From assembly GCA_903908285.1 (NCBI GenBank), contig CAIVRH010000032.1, positions 1-36,377 on the forward strand: a stretch of DNA of 36,377 nucleotides, in the 5' to 3' direction. The translations under genes and the position numbers were made by a program. Source of the stretch: an uncultured candidate division Zixibacteria bacterium (GTDB lineage Bacteria; Zixibacteria; MSB-5A5; SM1-73). Positions 7,849 through 16,767 of the stretch are shown here, piece by piece (position 1 is the first letter of the stretch; each line of letters opens with the position of its first letter). The notes beneath the pieces are model-generated. The model was not told the origin of the DNA. It saw nothing but the letters and a program-made list of their open reading frames with translations, and did not search any database.

Positions 7849-10260
7849 ATGAATCGAATAGGTCGATTTTTACTTTTGGCACCAAGTTTGTTTTTAACCA
7901 TTACCGGCTTGTTATCTGCTGAAACTCTATCTATACCTTTGCCGAATCCACCCTCCACTTATGACCTGCGGAATGTGGGAGGTGTTAACTATGTCACCTC
8001 GGTCAAAAACCAGAGTGGAGGCACCTGCTGGACTCACGGGACCATGGCAGCGATGGAAGGAAACCTTATGATGACCGGCAAATGGACGGCAGCAGGGGAG
8101 ACGGGCGAACCCAATTTGGCGGAATATCACCTGGATTGGTGGAACGGATTCAACCAGCACAATAATGACGATATTGATCCTCCATCGGGAAGCGGATTGA
8201 TCGTGCACCAGGGCGGTGATTATCGGGTGGCTTCCGCCTATATCATCCGGGGAGAGGGAGCGGTACGGGACATCGATGGACAATCGTACGGAATCCCCCC
8301 GCTTAGATCCGATACCAGCTATCATTACTATTATCCCCGGGATATCGAGTGGTATACGGCCGGATCCGATCTGAGCAACATCAACCTGATCAAGCAGAAG
8401 ATCATGACCGAAGGGGCGATGGGAACGTGCATGTGTTATAGCGATGTTTTCATGTCTTATGACTATGTGCACTACCAACCTCCCAGCGATCCTAACGATC
8501 CCAACCATGCGATAACCATCATAGGATGGGATGATAACAAAGTTACCCAAGCTCCGCATCCGGGTGCCTGGCTGGTCAAGAACAGCTGGGGAACATCCTG
8601 GGGATACGGCGGTTTTTTCTGGATCTCCTACTATGATAAGCATGCCTGCAAGCACCCGGAGATGGGGGCGGTCTCCTTTCAAAATGTCGAACCGCTTCAA
8701 TATGAGCATATCTACTATCACGATTACCACGGCTGGAGGGACACCAAGACGGATTGCAGTACGGCTTTCAACTCCTTTACGGCTTTGGGTGCTAATGAGG
8801 GTTTGGAGATATTGAGGGCGGTCAGTTTCTTCACCGCTGCCGATAACGTCAACTACACGGTAACCATATACGATCGTTTTGAGGGGGGACAACTACTGGA
8901 TGTGTTATCCACCAAATCCGGTTTCATCAATTATACCGGATTTCACACCATCAATCTGGACCCACCGATTGAGCTTAACCAGGGCAACGACTTCTATGTC
9001 TACCTCGAGCTTTCGACCGGGGGTCAGGCATACGATCGAACCTCGGATGTCCCGGTTCTTCTGGGGGCGCAATATCGGACCATCGTAGAATCTTCATCCC
9101 GTCCGGGCCAAAGCTATTATAAGAATGGTTCAAACTGGTTAGATTTGTACGATCAGGACAGCACAGCCAATTTCTGTATCAAAGCGCTGTGTGACGTAAC
9201 CACGCCGTTGGGCTTCCGTTACCCGAATGGCTTGCCGGATCACTTAGAACCGGGGGTGGTGACGCCTTTGACGGTAGAGATCTTAAATCTTGGCGATTCG
9301 CTGGTTCCGGGTACCGGGACGCTTCATTACCGGTCAGATCGGGGAGGGTATCAAACCTTGCCACTGTCATCCTTAGGCGGGAATCTTTACTTAGCTAATT
9401 TGCCGGCTATCGGTTGCGGCGACACCATGGATTACTATTTCAGCGCCGATGCAGTGGTGCACGGAACGGATTATGATCCCTACCATGTCCCGGATTCCAT
9501 CTATACCGTGAGATCGGGAAGGCTGGCAACCGTGTTCGCGGACAACTTTGAAGGCGATTTGGCATGGACCGTGGAAAACGATCCTTTGCTTACCGATGGC
9601 GCATGGGAAAGAGGTGTTCCGAGCGGGGGCGGCACTTTTGGTGATCCGCCGGCAGACTTCGATGGCTCGGGAAGTTGTTATGTAACTGGCAAAAGATACG
9701 GTTCCGATGTCGACGGCTCGCTCACCTGGTTGATATCGCCAGCCATAGATATTAGCTCCGGCTTTCTGGCAAAAATTCATTATGCCCTGTGGTATACCAA
9801 CTATACCGGGCCTGATCCGGATAATGATCTGTTCAAAGTCTGGATTACCAGCAACGGCGGTACTAACTGGATCTTGGCAGAGACCATTGGACCGGAAACC
9901 TCCACCGGGTGGAAAGAACATAGTTACAGCCTGGATGATTTGGTTAATCTCTCCAGCCAGTTTCAAATCCGGTTCGAAGCTTCCGATATCAATCTACCTT
10001 CGACGGTTGAAGCGGGAATTGATGATTTTTACATTTCCATGTATAATTGCGGCACCCATGGCGGTGATGCCAATGGTGATGGAGATATAGATATCGAGGA
10101 CGTTATCCTTTTGCTCAATTATCTCTATAAAAACGGTCCTGCGCCCGAATGCGCCCCCATCACCCTATGCGCCGACGTTAACGGAAACGGGGTAGTGGAG
10201 GTGGGAGACGTGGTGTATTTGATTAATTATCTGTTTAAGGGCGGACCGACTCCTCGTTGA
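7849..10260 (+). CDS. Secreted papain-family (C1A) cysteine peptidase with dockerin-like tail
   Basis: An 803-residue protein with a signal peptide (about 1-25) and almost no propeptide. The C1A core shows the oxyanion Gln55, catalytic Cys60 ([16 protein letters not shown]), His220 ([11 protein letters not shown]) and Asn245 (KNSWGTSWG), so the catalytic set is complete. After about residue 290 come a beta-rich lectin-like region, a module (about 455-560) and a jelly-roll/MAM-like module (561-732) clearly homologous to those in the upstream metallopeptidase, and two dockerin-like Ca repeats (about 738-803) ending [17 protein letters not shown]. The start is fixed by AAGGAG upstream. It is flanked by its own promoter and terminator. 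It probably degrades extracellular protein and is attached through the dockerin-like tail; no cohesin partner is visible here. Confidence 0.92.
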   Translation: MNRIGRFLLLAPSLFLTITGLLSAETLSIPLPNPPSTYDLRNVGGVNYVTSVKNQSGGTCWTHGTMAAMEGNLMMTGKWTAAGETGEPNLAEYHLDWWNGFNQHNNDDIDPPSGSGLIVHQGGDYRVASAYIIRGEGAVRDIDGQSYGIPPLRSDTSYHYYYPRDIEWYTAGSDLSNINLIKQKIMTEGAMGTCMCYSDVFMSYDYVHYQPPSDPNDPNHAITIIGWDDNKVTQAPHPGAWLVKNSWGTSWGYGGFFWISYYDKHACKHPEMGAVSFQNVEPLQYEHIYYHDYHGWRDTKTDCSTAFNSFTALGANEGLEILRAVSFFTAADNVNYTVTIYDRFEGGQLLDVLSTKSGFINYTGFHTINLDPPIELNQGNDFYVYLELSTGGQAYDRTSDVPVLLGAQYRTIVESSSRPGQSYYKNGSNWLDLYDQDSTANFCIKALCDVTTPLGFRYPNGLPDHLEPGVVTPLTVEILNLGDSLVPGTGTLHYRSDRGGYQTLPLSSLGGNLYLANLPAIGCGDTMDYYFSADAVVHGTDYDPYHVPDSIYTVRSGRLATVFADNFEGDLAWTVENDPLLTDGAWERGVPSGGGTFGDPPADFDGSGSCYVTGKRYGSDVDGSLTWLISPAIDISSGFLAKIHYALWYTNYTGPDPDNDLFKVWITSNGGTNWILAETIGPETSTGWKEHSYSLDDLVNLSSQFQIRFEASDINLPSTVEAGIDDFYISMYNCGTHGGDANGDGDIDIEDVILLLNYLYKNGPAPECAPITLCADVNGNGVVEVGDVVYLINYLFKGGPTPR

Positions 10261-10406
10261 TATTAGACCTGGAATTGATTATATCAACCAGGGGAGGTTT
10301 ACTGTTTATCCGGAACTTAAATCTAACCACTCCCAATCGATTATATATAAGAGTGGAACACCGCCCCATAAATGAATTCAGTGGTATCATTTGAGAAGTC
10401 CCATTC

Positions 10407-10446
10407 AAAAGCGCCTGTCGGGTTCGAAACCGGACAGGCGCTTTTG
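10407..10446 (+). terminator. Intrinsic terminator after the papain-like peptidase
   Basis: AAAAGCGCCTGTC pairs with GACAGGCGCTTTT around a short loop and is followed by TTTTG. The stem has 13 base pairs. It lies about 150 nt after the stop codon; the sequence between holds only a weaker imperfect palindrome near 10267-10290. Confidence 0.8.
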
Positions 10447-10578
10447 TATCCGTTATAACGGTTCGATCCTCATGGGGTACGGATTTAGTAAAACCGGAAT
10501 GTATTTAATCTGTCTGGATGGAGCCAGAATTAAACGTTTAAACCGGAAAGATGCTTAAGTCATGAACTTTCCGGCAGC

Positions 10579-10848
10579 TTGATCGTAAACTATAATATAA
10601 AATTAGGCTATTCAGCAGGAATAAAAAATGCTTCTATTAATATCCCTGGATTAATTGGGGTTGATATCACATCTATTTTAACCGAATTAAAATTCAAATA
10701 CAGTTTGGCATTTAAAAGTAAAATACTATATCGGACACCAAGAGATTTTCAAGAAACAATCAAAAAGGAAAAGTTACCAGCCCTATGGTTTTTAAAGGAG
10801 GTCAAAGGGGATAATTCCATTCGAAATGTAAAATATTATAAAAGATAA
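10579..10848 (+). CDS. Uncertain 89-residue AT-rich reading frame, possible C39-like peptidase remnant
   Basis: The frame opens at TTG 10579 with no good ribosome binding site. The translation VDITSILTELKFKYSLAFK, then FQETIKKEKLPALWFLKEV, has the rhythm of C39-like double-glycine or cysteine peptidase domains (helix, strand, helix, then a buried strand). It lacks the N-terminal catalytic Cys region and any His/Asp motif. It may be the remnant of a longer gene or a non-coding stretch. Base composition is more AT-rich than neighbouring genes. No function is claimed. Confidence 0.25.
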   Translation: MIVNYNIKLGYSAGIKNASINIPGLIGVDITSILTELKFKYSLAFKSKILYRTPRDFQETIKKEKLPALWFLKEVKGDNSIRNVKYYKR

Positions 10849-10909
10849 ATCAAGAAGACCAACCATCCTCAGCCTGCGGGCATCCAAACCCCAAATCGGA
10901 AAGGGAAAC

Positions 10910-12247
10910 ATGAATATTTTATTAATAACTCCTTCTTTAAACCAGGGAAGGAGTCATTTTTTAAGAATGCCCCAGCTTACCTTAGGAGTTATCTCCGCTT
11001 TGACTCCGGCGGATATAGAGGTGGATGTGGTGGAGGAAGAGATCGAGGAGATCAATTTCGATAAGCACTATGACCTGGTGGGAATCTCCTGTATGACCTT
11101 TATCGCTCACCGGGCTTACCAGCTTTCTTCTTTCTTCCGGGCAAAGGGTTCAAAGGTGGTTTTGGGAGGCATTCATCCCACCGTCATGCCCGAGGAGGCC
11201 ATCGAGCACTGCGATTCCGTGGTCATGGGCGAGGCGGAGGGCTGCTGGGAAGAGCTGCTGGATGATTTCCGGCATAACCGCCTGAAGAAATTTTATAAGT
11301 CTTTCAATGCCGATCTCTCCCGATTTCCCGTCCCCAAACTGAAAAATAGCCACACTCCATTTCAGGTAACCCCCATCTTTTGTACCCGGGGTTGTCCTTT
11401 CGCTTGTGAGTTCTGCTCGGTTACCGATCTTTACGGAAAAAAGCTAAGGCACCGCAATGTAAAAGACATCGTGAATGAGATTACATCAAGAGACAGCGAT
11501 AAATTTTTCTTCATGGATGATAATATCATCGGGGATGCCAAATTTGCTAAAGAGCTTTTTCCTGCCCTGGCGGATCTAAAGATTCGATGGGTGGGGCAGG
11601 CATCCATATCATTAGCCAAAAACAAGGATTTGCTGGAGCTGGCGAGAAAATCCGGATGTTCCGGTCTGTTTGTCGGATTGGAATCGGTTTCATCGGAGAA
11701 TCTAAAAAAACTCCGCAAAACTCCGGATGATGCCATAGAGCATGGCAAAGCCATCCAGATCATCCGGGATGCGGGAATCTATTTCCATGCTTCATTGGTG
11801 TTCGGTTTGGACGATGACGATGTGAGCATATTCGAAAAGACTCTGGAGTTTCTGCATAAAAATAAAATTCCCGGCGCCACTTTTAATATTTTGACCCCCT
11901 ATCCGGGCACGGCTGTCTTCGAAAGATTTAAGAATGAAGGAAGGCTGTTAAACCAGGACTGGTGGAACTATAACCACAGAACCGTGGTTTTTAAACCCAG
12001 AAATATGACCCCGGAAGAGCTGGCAGAAGGTTTTATCTGGCTGGGAAAGAATTATTATACCAAAACCTCGATATTTACCAGATTCTTCTATAACTATAAT
12101 CACCCACTGCTCTATCTTACCATTAACTGGGGTTTCCGGAAAGACTATAAAAATAAAAAAGCGGAAGATTTCTTTCCCAAGTCCACAGAGCCTTCTCTTT
12201 CACTTTTACCCGGTATCCCGGTGGCTACTCCCGGAGTAGCAGGTTAA
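10910..12247 (+). CDS. B12-binding-domain radical SAM protein
   Basis: A 445-residue protein. Residues 1-140 form a cobalamin-binding-type Rossmann domain (MNILLITPSLNQG, DLVGISCMTFIAHRAY, VVLGGIHPTVMPEEA, VVMGEAEGCW). The radical SAM core begins at about 150 with C162-x3-C166-x2-C169 (RGCPFACEFCS), the ligands of the [4Fe-4S] cluster that cleaves S-adenosylmethionine. Later segments (FFMDDNIIGD, GLFVGLESVSSENLKKLRK, FHASLVFGLDDDD, FNILTPYPGTAVFE) match the TIM-barrel strands of class B enzymes. It is cytoplasmic. The substrate is unknown; relatives are methyltransferases or rearrangement enzymes for lipids, hopanoids or cofactors. GGAAAGGGAAAC precedes the ATG. It appears monocistronic, with a weak terminator downstream. 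Confidence 0.88.
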   Translation: MNILLITPSLNQGRSHFLRMPQLTLGVISALTPADIEVDVVEEEIEEINFDKHYDLVGISCMTFIAHRAYQLSSFFRAKGSKVVLGGIHPTVMPEEAIEHCDSVVMGEAEGCWEELLDDFRHNRLKKFYKSFNADLSRFPVPKLKNSHTPFQVTPIFCTRGCPFACEFCSVTDLYGKKLRHRNVKDIVNEITSRDSDKFFFMDDNIIGDAKFAKELFPALADLKIRWVGQASISLAKNKDLLELARKSGCSGLFVGLESVSSENLKKLRKTPDDAIEHGKAIQIIRDAGIYFHASLVFGLDDDDVSIFEKTLEFLHKNKIPGATFNILTPYPGTAVFERFKNEGRLLNQDWWNYNHRTVVFKPRNMTPEELAEGFIWLGKNYYTKTSIFTRFFYNYNHPLLYLTINWGFRKDYKNKKAEDFFPKSTEPSLSLLPGIPVATPGVAG

Positions 12248-12291
12248 TCCACCTATATTAGTCAAATGATATTGTGACCTTAATGCCTGTC

Positions 12292-12318
12292 GGTCCTTAA
12301 AGCCATTAGGCATTTCTT
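12292..12318 (+). terminator. Weak putative terminator
   Basis: AATGCCT (12292-12298) pairs with AGGCATT (12308-12314), followed by TCTTTC. The stem is short but resembles the GCCTGTCGG terminators at 7614 and 10407. Confidence 0.5.
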
Positions 12319-12320
12319 TC

Positions 12321-12575
12321 TGTAGCGGTTCGATTCATCGAACCTGATCGGAGTGCATCCAGCTTGTCGATGCGAAGCGGAGATCCCGCCCTGGCGGGGC
12401 TGATACATGCATAAGCAGGCTTTTACACTCCTTCTTAACTTTCCCTCCTCAATTCCATAATAAGATTTCCTTTGATTTTGTATGTTTTCACTGTTAATTA
12501 ACTTTTGAATTATGAGCTATTGAATGGGTGGAAGAGTAGGTCGGGTTGTGAGCTATTTAGCGAACTACCCGACCC
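12321..12575. repeat. Cluster of hairpin repeats in the 12248-12623 gap
   Basis: The 376-base gap holds no gene that I can support. GGTTCGAT/ATCGAACC at 12327-12344 is the same palindrome as at 33674-33693. A CCCGCC/GGCGGG hairpin follows near 12390-12405. GGTCGGGT (12539-12546) pairs with ACCCGACC (12567-12574), of the GGGTAG...CCCG type also seen near 32642 and 33810. A strong ribosome binding site (AAGGAGGG) for the next gene lies at about 12608-12615. Confidence 0.6.
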
Positions 12576-12623
12576 ATATAGAGATTATGTTGTTGAATAC
12601 ACCGTTTAAGGAGGGAATTTAAA

Positions 12624-13865
12624 ATGTTCAAAAGAATTCTGTTATATAGTCTCTTTATTTTTATTTTCCATATCCTCTGGATACAAGACATAATTGCTAA
12701 AACCTCTCAGAATGCTAAGACACAGGTAGATAGTATTGTCATTATTGCCTTTGAAAGACATGCAACTGCCAAAACTTGGAAGAATTGTAAAGTTCCAACT
12801 GATAGCATAATCGCTGCATTCATTCGAAATGAAGATATCGTGATTGATAGCTGCGAGATATTTGGCAACTTGAGACTAACAGGAAATACCATTAATAGTT
12901 CTATAAGGATCCTTCGAAGCGTTTTTCATGATGCTGTTTCTTTTGCGGATTGTCGCTTTATGAAAGAGATACGTTTCGTAGAGGATTCTCTTATACATGA
13001 TATTAATTCCTATGAAGTGATTTTCAACCGACATGTCGATTTTTCGCGAAGTATTTTCCGGGGATCGGTCTCCTTCAACTATTCCAATTTCAAGGAAAGT
13101 GCCACTTTCACGGGTGCTATCTTTGATACAACTGTTATGTTTGTTAGGAGTAGTTTTGATCAGGATATTTGGTTCCAGCATACTACATTTGGTGGAGATG
13201 TTTATTTTAATTGTCTCGATTTTGGAAACAAGGCTGATTTCCTAGGTGCCCGTTTCAAGCGAAAGGTAAGTATGGAAGCTGTGGATTTCCGCAACATGTT
13301 CATATCGTGGGAACAACTCAAAGATCATTTATGGAGTTCTCGAAACTTTTATTCTCAACTCATAAGGAACTTCGAGGAAAATAGGCAGTTCGATGATGCT
13401 GATGCGGTTTATTTGAAAATGAAGAGAAGTGAGACTGCAAGAATGAAATGGAATGAAGCCAGTAAGTATATCGGATACTTGATGTGGGTCACTTGCGGAT
13501 ATGGGGTTAAGCCTTTCTATACGCTGCTTTGGAGTGGTGCGATTATTGTGCTTTTCGCACTGTCTTTCAGAAAATCCAACGCAATTAAGGAAATTGAAGC
13601 GGAATTCGGATCACCAAGAAAGCGAAGAAGATTTCGAATAGAAGCCAAGAGATCCAAAAAAAGATTTTTGGATGCACTTTATTTTAGTTTCCAAACCTTT
13701 ATTGTTGGAGTCGTCTCGGACCGATATCCCACGGATGAATTTCTCATAAATACAAAGAGTATTAAGCGTTTCAGATTTAGAACCATTTCTATGATCGAGG
13801 GAGCACTGGGCTGGATATTGGTGATATTGTTTATAGCAAGCTTAGGCAAGAAATTTTTAAGATGA
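12624..13865 (+). CDS. Pentapeptide-repeat protein fused to a two-helix pore-loop (ion-channel-like) domain
   Basis: A 413-residue protein with an N-terminal signal or anchor helix (FKRILLYSLFIFIFHILWI). From about residue 70 to 225 there is a run of pentapeptide repeats with Phe or Ile every fifth residue (for example VDFSRSIFRGSVSF and SNFKESATFTGAIFD), expected to fold as a right-handed beta-helix. A helical segment (about 230-285) is followed by a membrane helix (about 298-316), a basic linker (RKRRRFRIEAKRSKKR), a pore-loop-like segment (ALYFSFQTFIVGVVSDRYP, filter positions 360-366) and a second membrane helix (about 390-410). The order matches known pentapeptide-repeat/Ion_trans_2 fusions, but IVGVVSD replaces the potassium filter TVGYGD, so K selectivity is doubtful. 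AAGGAGGG upstream supports the start. Function unknown. Confidence 0.75.
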   Translation: MFKRILLYSLFIFIFHILWIQDIIAKTSQNAKTQVDSIVIIAFERHATAKTWKNCKVPTDSIIAAFIRNEDIVIDSCEIFGNLRLTGNTINSSIRILRSVFHDAVSFADCRFMKEIRFVEDSLIHDINSYEVIFNRHVDFSRSIFRGSVSFNYSNFKESATFTGAIFDTTVMFVRSSFDQDIWFQHTTFGGDVYFNCLDFGNKADFLGARFKRKVSMEAVDFRNMFISWEQLKDHLWSSRNFYSQLIRNFEENRQFDDADAVYLKMKRSETARMKWNEASKYIGYLMWVTCGYGVKPFYTLLWSGAIIVLFALSFRKSNAIKEIEAEFGSPRKRRRFRIEAKRSKKRFLDALYFSFQTFIVGVVSDRYPTDEFLINTKSIKRFRFRTISMIEGALGWILVILFIASLGKKFLR

Positions 13866-13942
13866 TTTCTGTCCCAGTTGTCAAATGTATTGTGTGGTTC
13901 GATTTGTAGAACATCAAGCAAGTCACTGAATGCGACCGCTAC

Positions 13943-13976
13943 AAAAAAAGGACAGCCTGGAAGGCTGTCCTTTTAT
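13943..13976. terminator. Bidirectional intrinsic terminator
   Basis: AAAAGGACAGCCT pairs with AGGCTGTCCTTTT across a GGA loop, with A-runs on the left and T-runs on the right. It can end transcripts of the pentapeptide gene (+) and of the hbd-to-nfnB operon (-). Confidence 0.88.
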
Positions 13977-13988
13977 TTTCGAAATCCT

Positions 13989-14007
13989 CGCAGACTAAAA
14001 GTCTGCG
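13989..14007 (-). repeat. GCCGCAGACT hairpin repeat
   Basis: CGCAGACT and AGTCTGCG pair around AAA. On the minus strand it reads GTAGCCGCAGACTTTTAGTC, matching the GTAGCCGCAATCTTTAGATT hairpin near 1571 with compensated stem bases. Confidence 0.6.
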
Positions 14008-14021
14008 GCTACAAAAAATCA

Positions 14022-15425
14022 TTATAGAGTCTGCAGGTATTGATGTATATCCTTAGCCGCTTTTTTACCTGCACCGGCAGCTAAAATCACCGTTGCTCCG
14101 CCGGTGACTATATCACCGCCCGCCCATACACCTTGCCGGGAAGTTCGTCCGGTTTCCGGATCGGCAATGATGTTGCCCCACTTGTTTGCCTCCAGACCCG
14201 GAGTGGTTTGAGGTATTAACGGATTGGAGCTATTGCCGATAGCCACCACCACCATATCTACTTCCATTATAAAATTCGATCCTTCCTTTGGTACCGGCCG
14301 TCTTCTACCGGAAGCATCCGGTTCTCCTAATTCCATCTTCAGGCATTCCATGGAGGTAACCCATCCATCGTTATTACCGTAGTATTTTATGGGAGTGGTG
14401 AGAAAATGAAACTCGACCCCTTCCTGTTCGGCATGATGAATCTCATCCTTACGAGCCGGCATTTCATTTCTGGATCTGCGATAGACTATATAAGCATTCT
14501 TCGCACCCAATCTTAATGAGGTGCGGACCGAATCCATGGCAGTATTCCCACCCCCCAAAACCGCCACATTCTTACCGGAAAAAATAGGCGTGTCGTATTC
14601 GGGGAAAATATATGCCTTCATCAGATTGGAGCGGGTGAGATATTCGTTGGATGAATAAATTCCATTGAGATTTTCTCCCGGTATGTTCATGAAATTGGGC
14701 AGTCCGGCTCCGGTTCCGATGAATATTGCATGATATCCCTCCTTGAATAGATCATCGACGGTCCATAACATTCCTATCACGAAACTGGTTTTTATTTCCA
14801 CTCCCAATTTGCTTAAATAATCCACCTCAGACTGGACAATAGTTTTAGGAAGTCGGAATTCGGGTATTCCGTAGACCAGTACACCTCCGGTTTTATGCAA
14901 TGCTTCAAAGATGGTTACTTTATGTCCCAGTTTTATCAGATCACCCGCCAGAGTCAAACCTGCCGGACCTGATCCCACGATAGCCACTTTCTTTCCGGTA
15001 GGTGGAGCAATTTCGGGAATTTCCACTACGCCGTGTTCTCTCTCATAGTCGGCAGCGAATCTTTCCAGATTCCCGATGGCTACCGGTTCATATTTTTTGG
15101 CTAAGGTACACACTTTCTCGCATTGATCCTCCTGGGGGCATACTCTTCCGCAGATGGCTGGAAGGCTGTTCGTTTTTTTCAACACTTTGGCGGCAGCTAC
15201 GAAATTTCCTTCGGCTATCAATTTTATAAATTCCGGTATATCCACATCCACCGGGCAACCGCCGATACAAACGGCTTTCTTACATGCCAGGCACCTTTGC
15301 GCTTCTTGCATAGCCAATTCGGGTGTATAACCGAATGGAACCTCCCGGAAATTTTTTATCCTTTCCTTGGGGTCCTGCTCTATCATCTTCTGTCGGGGTA
15401 TCTTAAGCCTATCCGCTGTGTTCAT
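14022..15425 (-). CDS. nfnB: NfnB-type subunit (glutamate synthase small-subunit-like flavoprotein)
   Basis: The start is the ATG at 15425, which overlaps the nfnA stop as ATGA with GGGGGAAG upstream; an in-frame upstream ATG would add ten unlikely residues. The 467-residue protein has an N-terminal iron-sulfur region (CLACKKAVCIGGCPVDVDIP, then CGRVCPQEDQCEKVC) for two [4Fe-4S] clusters. An FAD Rossmann motif (VAIVGSGPAGLTLAGDLI) and an NADPH Rossmann motif (VAVLGGGNTAMDSVRTSLRL) follow, then a C-terminal FAD closure (GVWAGGDIVTGGATVILAAG). With NfnA it would form the cytoplasmic transhydrogenase that couples NADH plus reduced ferredoxin oxidation to NADPH formation. Sulfide dehydrogenase (SudA) or a glutamate synthase role cannot be excluded by sequence alone. 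It is the last gene of the minus-strand operon. Confidence 0.88.
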   Translation of the reverse strand: MNTADRLKIPRQKMIEQDPKERIKNFREVPFGYTPELAMQEAQRCLACKKAVCIGGCPVDVDIPEFIKLIAEGNFVAAAKVLKKTNSLPAICGRVCPQEDQCEKVCTLAKKYEPVAIGNLERFAADYEREHGVVEIPEIAPPTGKKVAIVGSGPAGLTLAGDLIKLGHKVTIFEALHKTGGVLVYGIPEFRLPKTIVQSEVDYLSKLGVEIKTSFVIGMLWTVDDLFKEGYHAIFIGTGAGLPNFMNIPGENLNGIYSSNEYLTRSNLMKAYIFPEYDTPIFSGKNVAVLGGGNTAMDSVRTSLRLGAKNAYIVYRRSRNEMPARKDEIHHAEQEGVEFHFLTTPIKYYGNNDGWVTSMECLKMELGEPDASGRRRPVPKEGSNFIMEVDMVVVAIGNSSNPLIPQTTPGLEANKWGNIIADPETGRTSRQGVWAGGDIVTGGATVILAAGAGKKAAKDIHQYLQTL

Positions 15426-16327
15426 TGGACTTCCCCCTTTTCTTTCCCGCCACACATTTGATGGGTAAATCTATCCATTGCGATTCTTTCCTGTTTGATA
15501 TACATGGCTTGTCTTTTGGTTAGCTCATCGAAATCCACTTGGCTGCCATCGAAATCGGGGCCATCCACGCAGGCGAACTTGGTTTTTCCTCCCACCGTCA
15601 CCCGGCAGGCACCGCACATACCGGTGGCATCGACCATGACCGGATTCAAGCTTACTATAGTTTTGATTCCCCAGGGGGCGGTCACTTTGCAAACGGCTTT
15701 CATCATCACCACCGGACCGATAGCCATGATGAAATTGACTTTCTCCTTCCCGGATAGAATTTGGGTCAAAAGATCGGTTACGAAACCATGGTGTCCATAG
15801 GATCCGTCATCCGTGGAGATCAGAAGTTGATCGCTATGTTTTTTTATCTCCTCTTCTAAGATCAAAAGATTCCTGCTCCGGGCGCCGATGATGGAGATGA
15901 CTTTATTCCCCGCCTGTTTCAAACTCTTAGCCACAAAGTGTATGGGGGCGATTCCGATCCCTCCTCCCACGCAAACACAGGTGCCGTAGTTTTCGATGTG
16001 GGTAGGAACGCCCAAAGGACCCACCACGTCCGCCAGAACATCGTCTTTTCTTAATGTCGCCAGATGCGCGGTTGATTTTCCCACCTCCTGAAAGATGATG
16101 GTCAAAATTCCGGACTGGGAATCCATATCCGTGATGGACATGGGAATTCTCTCACCCTCTTCGTTTATCCGGAACACCACAAACTGGCCCGCTTTGGCTT
16201 TTTGGGTGATCAATGGAACGTTAAGTCTTATCAGGTTTATTTGAGGGGCAAGTTCTCTCAACTCAAGGATTTCGTTCAATCGGACCTCCGGATTAAATTT
16301 CGATAGGTAGGATGGGGAATCCGGCAT
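15422..16327 (-). CDS. nfnA: NfnA-type subunit (ferredoxin-NADP reductase-like, [2Fe-2S])
   Basis: A 301-residue protein of the dihydroorotate dehydrogenase electron-transfer / sulfide dehydrogenase beta family. It has an FAD-binding barrel (QFVVFRINEEGERIPMSITD) and an NAD-binding half (VCVGGGIGIAPIHFVAKSLK, then IGARSRNLLILEEE). Near the end is the [2Fe-2S] cysteine/aspartate set (MCGACRVTVGG, FACVDGPDFDG). It carries about 20 extra N-terminal residues relative to relatives, and no strong ribosome binding site lies before 16327, so translation might start further in. The four-base overlap with the next gene indicates coupled synthesis of the two subunits. Its place beside acetate kinase and Hbd suggests it balances reduced ferredoxin, NADH and NADPH in fermentation. 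Confidence 0.87.
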   Translation of the reverse strand: MPDSPSYLSKFNPEVRLNEILELRELAPQINLIRLNVPLITQKAKAGQFVVFRINEEGERIPMSITDMDSQSGILTIIFQEVGKSTAHLATLRKDDVLADVVGPLGVPTHIENYGTCVCVGGGIGIAPIHFVAKSLKQAGNKVISIIGARSRNLLILEEEIKKHSDQLLISTDDGSYGHHGFVTDLLTQILSGKEKVNFIMAIGPVVMMKAVCKVTAPWGIKTIVSLNPVMVDATGMCGACRVTVGGKTKFACVDGPDFDGSQVDFDELTKRQAMYIKQERIAMDRFTHQMCGGKEKGEVQ

Positions 16328-16371
16328 TTCGACCGGTTAAGTTGAATTTTCGATGGCTGTTTATCATAGAG

Positions 16372-16423
16372 GAAGCTCGTATCGATATCGGATGTTTGAA
16401 TATTTTGCTACGATACGAGCTTC
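16372..16423. repeat. Long-loop inverted repeat
   Basis: GAAGCTCGTATCG (16372-16384) is perfectly complementary to CGATACGAGCTTC (16411-16423). It separates the lipoprotein gene from nfnA within the operon. No T-run is present, so read-through is likely. GAAGCTCG-type arms also occur near 33740-33775. Confidence 0.6.
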
Positions 16424-16448
16424 GTAACTGCTGAATGAATTTAGAAGA

Positions 16449-16766
16449 CTATGGTTTTTTCAGCTTTTCTATTTTCTCCACAAAGTATTCCCGGAAAAAA
16501 TCGACCACTTCATGGGTAGAGAAAACATCGATAAGCTCTTCGTGTTTTAGTCTTTCATATTTCTCTTTGAAAATTGGAACAGACAGGGAAAGAGAATCTA
16601 TTCCCTTGATTACTTCATCATATTTCTTAGAGTCAAACTCCGTCCTTAACTCCACCGGAAGAATGTTTCGGAAATTATCCAGCCGCTCCTGGAGAATTTG
16701 CATCTCCGACTTCTCACAGGAGAAAAACACCGATAAACACAGGACAGCTAAAAGAGCTTTCCTCAA
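16449..16766 (-). CDS. Small predicted lipoprotein in the acetate kinase operon
   Basis: A 105-residue protein starting at a TTG one base after the ackA stop codon (TAA-A-TTG), with GGGG in the ackA tail as ribosome binding site; this is translational coupling. The N-terminus MRKALLAVLCLSVFFSCEKS is a lipoprotein signal with a probable acylated Cys17. The rest is charged and helical, with no recognised domain (helices about 20-60 and 65-105, rich in Glu and Lys). It would be exported and membrane-tethered, which is odd among cytoplasmic energy enzymes. Function unknown. It could be an accident of operon arrangement. Confidence 0.65.
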   Translation of the reverse strand: MRKALLAVLCLSVFFSCEKSEMQILQERLDNFRNILPVELRTEFDSKKYDEVIKGIDSLSLSVPIFKEKYERLKHEELIDVFSTHEVVDFFREYFVEKIEKLKKP

Positions 16767-16767
16767 T

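Noticed and set aside
7927-8892. Minus-strand reading frame of 321 codons opposite the papain-like peptidase
   Set aside because: The plus strand encodes a complete catalytic domain with Cys/His/Asn here; the antisense product is low-complexity in character and has no family.
13989-14007. Hairpin considered as a second terminator for the minus-strand operon
   Set aside because: It lacks a T-run on either strand and belongs to a dispersed repeat type; the terminator at 13943-13976 is far better.
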